Source of the DNA: Linum tenue
Lineage: Eukaryota; Streptophyta; Magnoliopsida; Malpighiales; Linaceae
Assembly: GCA_946122785.1 (NCBI GenBank)
Contig: CAMGYJ010000008.1
Location: 56,058,963 to 56,122,962 of the forward strand
Reading direction: 5' to 3'
Length of the DNA: 64,000 bases
Of the stretch, positions 57,051 to 64,000 are shown one piece after another (the stretch's first letter is position 1; each line of letters opens with the position of its first letter). The notes under the pieces are model-generated. The model did not search any database. It was given only the letters and a program-made list of their open reading frames with translations, and was not told the origin of the DNA. A program made the position numbers and the translations under genes.

Positions 57051-58330
57051 GTAGGTCACCACTAGGTAGGTGGTATAGCGTTGATCATAACCACACACAA
57101 GAGGAGCATACTTTGATTTATAAGGCGTGATGACCAGGATAGTCAGGTAGATGGTAAGGCGTAATGATTGGAGATAAATTAGGAAAGTGAAAAGGGGACG
57201 AGCTATGTTTGTCCCCAAATCATAACCACACGCATGAGGAACATACTTGATGTCCAAATTGAAATTCAAGAGCTCCTATGCTAAAAAGCTTAACATAAGA
57301 AAAAAACTGGCCGCTGCATAACAATGCACTAAAATTGACAACACATAATCTAGATTTATGACCACTTCATGACTAAACCCAAAAGAAACCCATGCTAGAG
57401 GCTCATGCACTCATGGAATAAGAAATAAAAACTACAGACTCTACTAGAATCAGTCCCATGGATGCCGATTTAACAAGAAAAATGGCACCTGAGCCGCCGA
57501 TCTATACTAGTCCAAAATAGCCTTTAGATTCAAATACGAGTGAGTATATTGCTTCCAGTGTAGACGGGCCCCCAGATGGATTTCTTTCATACATGGCATG
57601 ATCACATCATGAAATTAAACTTCCAGATCCTATTTTGGGCCAACCAAATGAAAGAGGGAGACTATTATGAGAAAAATTCAACATTTGGGATGAATCTAAA
57701 ATTGGCGTTGAATTCAGTCGTCTAGACCATCGATTTTAGGTCTAGGCCACCAAAAATTCAAACTCAGAGAAAATTGAAGTTTGACCAACATAACCCCCCC
57801 CCCCTTGAAGACCTCCTAAACGCACAAGGAATTCATTTTCCTTCACTAACTTGAAAGGAAAAAAAACTTTCCTTAAAGAAGAGGAAGAAGGGGGCCAAAT
57901 CCCTATTTTTTATGGAAAAAGGTCTCCCACCTGTAGGTACCCCCCTCTCTCTCCCCCCCCCCCCCCCCCTTCTATGCTTGCCATTATCATGAAGTTTCAC
58001 CATAAGAGAAGAGGAACGACAGCCCATACAACAAAAATAAGCATGAAAATGGCGGCAAGAGCACCAATTTTAGGGGAAGACTATGCATGCGTTCTTAATA
58101 GCTCTAGGAGGCATGGAAATTGTCGCACCCATTTTGAAGGTCATTGCAAGGATGCCTAACCCTGCACAATGAAGGGAATACTCCGCAAAAAAAACCCTCT
58201 GATCTGCTTATGCTCATCCCTCCAAACGTGTAGATCAAGATTTTGAAAAAGAAACACTAAATCTTTGGGAAGCTCTTCCTACGATGCTAGCTTAATAAAC
58301 TCCCGCCCTCATCTATATGGGTGCATGAGC
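57051..58330. other. decayed Gypsy interior, unassigned
   Basis: No open domain. Two C runs (57794-57804 and 57953-57969) are present. The position between gag and protease remnants suggests the rest of gag. Confidence 0.35.
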
Positions 58331-58607
58331 CAATATTCTATCATATTACATATATGAGATGTTGGGCATAGAAATCATGGAAAGGAGGAAGGATCACCTT
58401 CGTGTGGCCAATACCTCAGCTTATTGTGCCAATGGGATTGTTCGTGACCTTCCCCTCCAAGTCGGTTCCTTTGATTTATATATCGATTTAATCGTCATGG
58501 ATGCAAAGGAAAAGCAAGAGTATTCTATTATCTTAGGTAGAAACTTTATCACTACCTCTGAAGCCTTGATCGTTGCCTCCAAAAGATATATCACCTTTAT
58601 AATATGA
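58331..58607 (+). pseudogene. Gypsy protease remnant
   Basis: IYEMLGIEIMERRKDHLRVA, NGIVRDLPLQVGSFDLYIDL and YSIILGRNFITTSEALIVAS match the Athila protease C-terminal part (ADRS...GI..D..V.VG.F..P.DF...VPLILGRPFL.T..A). The active-site triad is lost upstream. Confidence 0.65.
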
Positions 58608-58899
58608 AGGATGGAGCACACAATTAACATTGTCCAACCAATGGGCGTGAACAAATCCAACTCTTCACATGAAGAAGCTGGGGATGCAAGCTCACAGAGC
58701 CCTAGAAGCAGCATCAGGATCTACTCTATAGGTGAACGACAAGTTGGGCCTCATCTACAAGGATCTTATGGTGCCTTTTATCGATCATTCCAAAAAATGA
58801 GTTTGCCAAAAGTACTCCTGGGAGATACCTCAAATTTATTTACATATTTTTGTTGTAAGTTTCTTGTTTTGTCATACGGATTGGTTAATAAATAAAAAG

Positions 58900-60230
58900 T
58901 TTGATTATATTTTAATTGATTTAGTTGAAGGTGATAGTATCTTTTCGTGCTAATGAATTATCTCTGAAACCTCAAGTACATTTTCCTAATGCCATTTTGA
59001 ACTTTTCTATGCTTATTTGGGTCTTCCAGTGCATTAAAACGTCAAACAAACCAAACCACACCAGGCCAAGAGAGCGTAACCACCAAAAATTGACCGACCC
59101 AAAACAGAGCTGAAAATGGAGGTCTAGAGCACATTTTGGACTTGTTGGGCTCCAATTAAGAGGGTCGGATTTTTACTCATCTTCGGCGTCACTTTACCCC
59201 TTTGATTCCTTAGCTCAAAATACCTCCTCCATTGCGAAAAAATCCTCACAAACCTCTCTAAAACACCCTCAATATCTATTAATTCTTCAATCAAACACCA
59301 AAACAACACAACCCACCATCTCCTCCACTACCCCAAAGCACTCTCCTTGTACAATCCTCTACATTCCATTTCATCCCAAGTTGAAGACCATCATCTCATC
59401 ACTAAGGCCTCCACTCAAGCCCCACTCCATTCTTTGATTTTTTGCGTAGTCATGACTTCGAAGTATGTGTCCTATCTAGACATGATTAGGTGCTTGAATA
59501 ACTCAATTTGATGAATGATTAATGCAATTGCCTACTGAGGGATTTGAAACCTGTGTGCCTAACCCCAGAAATGTGAGTATTTATATAAACCCTCTCTTGA
59601 TCAAATTGATGATGTTTTTATGGTTACTTGGCATGGATGAGTGATGGGCTAGTGAATTTTCATGTGGATTGTCATGATTCGTGATGCAATTATCGACTTT
59701 ACCTTAGTTATGGATCAACATGATTCGTCTTTACTTGAGTCATGTGTTCATGATTCATTTAACATCCTTACTTGCCATTCACTTAGGTATGCTTGGGTTT
59801 TCACATTTGGTTTGGCATAGGAAATAAACCATTCAATTCTTACTCCATCATTAGTATAACGAATGTATGATTTGGTATGATTTTACTCGCTTAAATCTTA
59901 TGACCTATGTGACTGTCCATCACATCTTTTATAATTTGATTTAACCACATTTAGCCATTTCTTCCGAGCTTCACAGGGCATATGGCATGGGCATATCTCT
60001 TGTCGTGTCCAGCTTGCAAAGATTGTGCCAAAGGTAGCATTTTATGGGATAAACCAGTTTTTGGATATGAAATCAAAGCATTCTGTTGTATAAAATGTGG
60101 GGTGGTTGAAATTCACATTTGGTTGTTTTGGGATGTTTGCATGATCATGAATTGTATTAACAAAAAGTTAAGGAGAGCCAAAAGAACCTCATCCTCCTCT
60201 TCACGAAGAGAAGATCGAGAGAGTCCCATG
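58900..60230. other. probable retroelement LTR or leader sequence, unassigned
   Basis: Long noncoding sequence with words seen in Athila-type leaders (near 59450-59600). No boundary or duplication was found. Confidence 0.3.
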
Positions 60231-60559
60231 CTTTTATAGTACGTAGCTACTCCTCTAAAGGCTAGATGCCATAGCATGGCCCTCTGCTGCCTTCAGTAGT
60301 GGAATGATCCTTACGAAGTCCATATGGCCCAGGAAGACGATGAGGAGGTCTCATTCTAGACTCCCAGGGTTTCCCCTTGATGCACCCAGAGAGTTTTCCA
60401 CTTTGATGATGACAATCATGTCCTAATGGAGACATTAGACGAGTTAGAGATGACGTCGGGCAAAACAATGCCAAACATGTACCCGAAATGTAACCCCTTC
60501 CTTCTCTTCCTTTACATTAATGAACCCATTACTTCATTTTTCCAACACAAGTTCATGAC

Positions 60560-61340
60560 TCAAGACGATTCATTGGAATGACATTCCAATTGCCCCTCAT
60601 GATGAACTATGTCATAGGACCTCTTTCGATAGTGCGACTGGGGATTTGAGCTCTTCGAAAGGCTCGAAGTTACCGATCTATATGAACTATTTTCCATCAG
60701 GGATGATGGTATTGAGGTGCTGACCAAGGAATTTCTTGCCTTCTTCTCCCTTAGGAAGAGCAAGAACACTTAGTACCTTGCATATGGTACCTTATTGACG
60801 AGCGAGCTTTCTACGAGAGCTACGACGTCTTCGTGAGAAGTTAGGCATCTTCATTATCCACCTTCCCCTTGGAAGTATTTCGAACGCTTGTATGACACTC
60901 CATTACAAGTGAAGGGTAAGGAATGTGAAGGACAATGCCCTTTGGAATCTCTAAAAATGCTCTAGCCGTCCTTCACAACTGGCGAGTCTTACTCCAGCAG
61001 GAACACATACCACTTTCTATGGTTTGTGTAGCACTTTGGTCGCGTCTCATTCTACCACCACCCTGATGGAGAGGGCCACATGCTCTCCACGCATGATATG
61101 CTCCTCTTCCACTCCATCATAGACAACCTTTGGGTGCATCCAGGGTGACGGGTGGCCCAGATGTTCGATAAGGTTTCGAGGAAGAATTGGTCAAGGCAGC
61201 TTCCATGAAGGGGGTTATATCTTCACCATCATAGAGTACCTCAACCTTCAACGAACCATGTTGACATGGACTAGGGTACACTCGAAGAGCTCATATGTCA
61301 CCCTCGACTGCATGCACTTTGAGTGGGAGTGAACTACTTT
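60560..61340 (+). pseudogene. degenerate retroelement ORF
   Basis: A broken plus-strand frame includes FELFERLEVTDLYELFSIRD and VLTKEFLAFFSLRK, reminiscent of the extra ORF of Athila/Tat elements such as the one at 15975-16973. Weak similarity only. Confidence 0.35.
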
Positions 61341-61609
61341 ACCATCTAGAGTTGACGTGTTGAATGCAAACTCTTCCTACATAGCTTGGACGGAGGAGGA
61401 TAAACCATGAATCGAGCTCTTCTTGAGGCCCCACATTCTCCCACCTCTTCTATGAGGCTTTGCTTCTGTGACCGACAATGCCTTGACCTAATTTGCACCT
61501 CCACCTCCCTCTCTGACATACAATTGTGTAAAATTTTCTCTCTGTCGACCTTTCTTTCAATCCTTGGGGTCTTCATCTACTTATAGGAGATTGATGTAAG
61601 ACAAGTGCA

Positions 61610-62560
61610 TGGACTCTCTCGGCGAAGTTCACGAACATGAACTTGAAAATATCACAAACGTGAGCTTGAAAAATGTCACTAGATCTTCATGGGATGCTGT
61701 TATGCATTGTTTGCTTTCAAAGATCATGGGTTGAAGAACCCATTCGTAAACATTTCTTGCGTTTGTGATCCTTTTTTGCGGTCTCGAGCTGAATGACCGC
61801 GAGTTGAGCGGAAATACATTATGTTCTCCTTCTTGCTAGATTCCCTAAGTTCACAGGATCAGGACAAAGATCTCGACCGTGAACTATCAGATGTCACGTG
61901 AATTAAAAATCTTACAGAATGTTCTCAATCGTGATCATTTGCCATCTGCACGCAAACTCTCTTTGCCCCATTCCCCTACACTTGATACACTAATCTTCTA
62001 CATATGGCTTAAACCCACACCTTGACCTGATAAATCTCATATATACGCTAGAAAGTGAATGAAGGCTAAAGTGTGAATTTAAATACTCGTTGATGCATAA
62101 AACGACATGAAAACACTAACACCCGTGGAGCTAAAAACACCAATTTGGGTGGTATCAACTCCTCTATCCCACATAAGTCTTGGGAAGATAGCATGGGATT
62201 TGTCCCAAGCCTTAAACCAGTTGACTCAAAGTTGTGTCTACCTAAACTTATCCTAAAGACATGTCATGCCAAAAGTGATCGGGCACACAAAAATTGTTCG
62301 CTTTCATCAAAGAAATTAAGTATTGATTGCTTCCCTCTAAAGCGATCAAAGGTTGATTGCTTCCTTAAGCGATGAAGCTTTGACCGCTCCCTTCTAAAGT
62401 GATCAATTGTGGAACAATGTCCTTCCATAAAGCAATTAACTTTGAATTGTGTTATTCCACATCAAGCAGACTTTCATAGTTTTTGTCACAAGCAATCAAT
62501 GCTAGTTTACTTTTGACTAAAGCGATCTTGCCGAAACATGCTTAGATTCATATATTCTAT
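61610..62560. repeat. LTR-like arrays of short inverted words
   Basis: At 61620-61930 are gttcacgaacatgaac and gaccgtgaac words like those of the block at 28880-29120. At 62270-62540 the words aagcgatcaa and ttgattgctt recur several times in both senses. Noncoding; probably remnants of LTR upstream regions. Confidence 0.45.
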
Positions 62561-62953
62561 AATAACTTGTGTACTATGAGAAATCATTGTAATAACTAAT
62601 GTACTCTGAGAAAAAATTCGGATTATTAATTACCACAATTAAACAAATGAAAAGAGCCGAAATCATATATTGATTTTGGTCCAAATCCCATTAGTGAGGA
62701 GGGACCTAATCACTTTCTGGATTCCAAAAAGGAATAAAGAAAATGGATAAATGACACAAGAAACTGAAAGCCAAAATTCTGGTATTAATTCTTTTTCTAT
62801 AACTATTCATATGACTCAATCGGTACTATTTGGAATCAAAGCTAACTCAATATTAGAGATCATATATTGGGGGAGCAGTGCACACTTCAGCAAACATATA
62901 TATATATTGTAATATATATCAACCATCAGCTTAGTCTCTTGTCCATCTGGTTC
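62561..62953. other. 3' flank of the 14-3-3 gene
   Basis: AT-rich, with a tatatatata run near 62899. It probably contains the 3' UTR; no polyadenylation site can be fixed. Confidence 0.4.
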
Positions 62954-64000
62954 TCAAATCTCAAGCATGTTTCCTTCATTTCTGCAAAAATAAAGAAGTG
63001 AACAGTTTAGTGGAGCATGGTTTTTATTATTTTCCCAAGTAGAAGAAGAAACTTGTTCCAAAAAACCAACCCCTGCTGTTCCTGGTTCTGTAGGTTTGGT
63101 GCCTGATTCATCACCTTTGAAGCCATCCTCACCTGAAACCATTAACAAATAAAAGTACAAATTAATTTATAACTATATTCTGTTGATCGATCATTCATAA
63201 AAGTGATTATGGTTTCTAACTATTAATACTTCACACCCGAAGTGTCATGGCATGACGTTTGCATCTTGATATGCGTGCTTTTAGGTCATTTGATGAGGAC
63301 TATTGGGTCAGAAAATGTAAGAAGTTGAATGTAGAGAAGATGGTTTGATATGAGTGTAAGAAGCATAGAGAAGGAAGTGGGAGTACGTACCTCCATCTTC
63401 AGGCAAGTCAGAAGTCCAGAGAGTGAGATTGTCTCTCAACAACTGCATAATGAGGGTACTGTCTTTGTAGGACTCCTCACTCAACGTATCCAACTCAGCA
63501 ATTGCTTCATCAAAAGCTTGCTTGGCCAAATGGCAGGCCCTTTCAGGAGAATTCATGATTTCATAGTAGAAAACAGAAAAGTTGAGTGCAAGGCCAAGCC
63601 TGATTGGGTGCGTTGAAGGCAGCTCTGTGCTTGCAGTAGCAGAAGCAGCCTATGAAGCATCACATACACAAGTAATTGTACAGATGATGAAAATGGATAT
63701 TCATCAATGAAATCATCATTCTACTAGTAATGGATTGAATTTATGATATGATGAAAAGGGTACCTCATAGCCCTTGAGTGATTGATCAGCTGCTTCCTTT
63801 TTCTCTGATTCGGTTTTGAACTCAGCAAGATAACGAAAATAGTCACCTTTCCTGATCAAAATCAATCCGTCATGCCAATGGATTAAGAACAGTCAAAATG
63901 TAATCGGAAACTTGGAGATTAAATGTAACAACCAAAATGACAAGAAGGGAACTGACATTTTGTAGTAGAAAACTGTGGCTTCGCCGGAGGCAGAGGAAGG
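62954..64000 (-). CDS. 14-3-3 protein, epsilon group, 3' part (5' end outside the window)
   Basis: 14-3-3 proteins are dimeric phosphoserine/threonine-binding regulators. Exons on the minus strand: 64000-63957 (partial), 63851-63764, 63649-63391 and a last one from 63132. The reading is [91 protein letters not shown] and [23 protein letters not shown] places it in the epsilon group (non-epsilon members have LNSPDRACNLAKQ). The helical core present here is intact. The tail after [19 protein letters not shown] is uncertain: the frame runs on to a TGA at 62954, but a strong acceptor-like tatttttgcag near 62985 suggests one more intron and a shorter tail. Confidence 0.93.

Overview
The window is eukaryotic and comes from the nuclear genome of a flowering plant, almost certainly a eudicot. 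Three intron-containing host genes resemble dicot families, and the rest is mostly transposable elements of types typical of plants: Copia, Athila/Tat-type Gypsy, a very long solo LTR, TRIM, LINE, MULE, hAT MITEs and Helitron ends. The species cannot be named from the sequence alone. Host genes: (1) a QUASIMODO2-LIKE putative pectin methyltransferase on + (ATG 3661, stop 6850, eight coding exons), whose exon 1 carries a one-base insertion relative to the family; (2) a GDP-L-fucose synthase on - (46587 to 45318, a 34-nt first coding exon plus one long exon); (3) the 3' part of an epsilon-group 14-3-3 gene on -, running off the right edge. Layout: 1-1840 holds degenerate tandem repeats split by a hAT-like MITE; 2230-7330 is the methyltransferase gene. 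From 8104 to 14924 lies a Pack-MULE-like element with ~290-bp inverted repeats and a perfect 9-bp target duplication. It carries fragments of a CDC48 gene and of a C2H2 zinc-finger gene. A young, almost intact Copia element (9140-14419, 5-bp target duplication) is nested inside it. From 15394 to about 30322 is a nest: a hAT-like element appears to be split by a 12.3-kb degenerate Athila/Tat-type Gypsy (15402-27665, duplication GGGTG). That Gypsy is itself split by an element with its LTR ends in inverted orientation (19634-22532, duplication CCAGT) and by a hAT MITE (17602-18138). Another hAT MITE sits at 27910-28476 and an LTR-like block at about 28690-30280. From 30300 to 44022 there are two Helitron 3' termini facing outward, a 0.8-kb MULE (34451-35244) and a 2.66-kb solo LTR (40173-42831), with no confidently recognised host gene. 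Right part: the fucose synthase gene with a hAT MITE in its upstream region, then a LINE (47744-51990) split by a TRIM (47920-49890), then decayed Copia and Gypsy remnants (about 53.9-62.6 kb), then the 14-3-3 gene. The host genes show no operon-like relation; each is a separate unit. The QUL-like protein and GDP-fucose synthase both bear on cell-wall polysaccharide, but that adjacency is probably chance. The items most worth a second look are the Pack-MULE with its gene fragments, a three-copy hairpin motif with compensatory base changes in the Gypsy elements, the inverted-LTR element, and the one-base frameshift in the methyltransferase gene.
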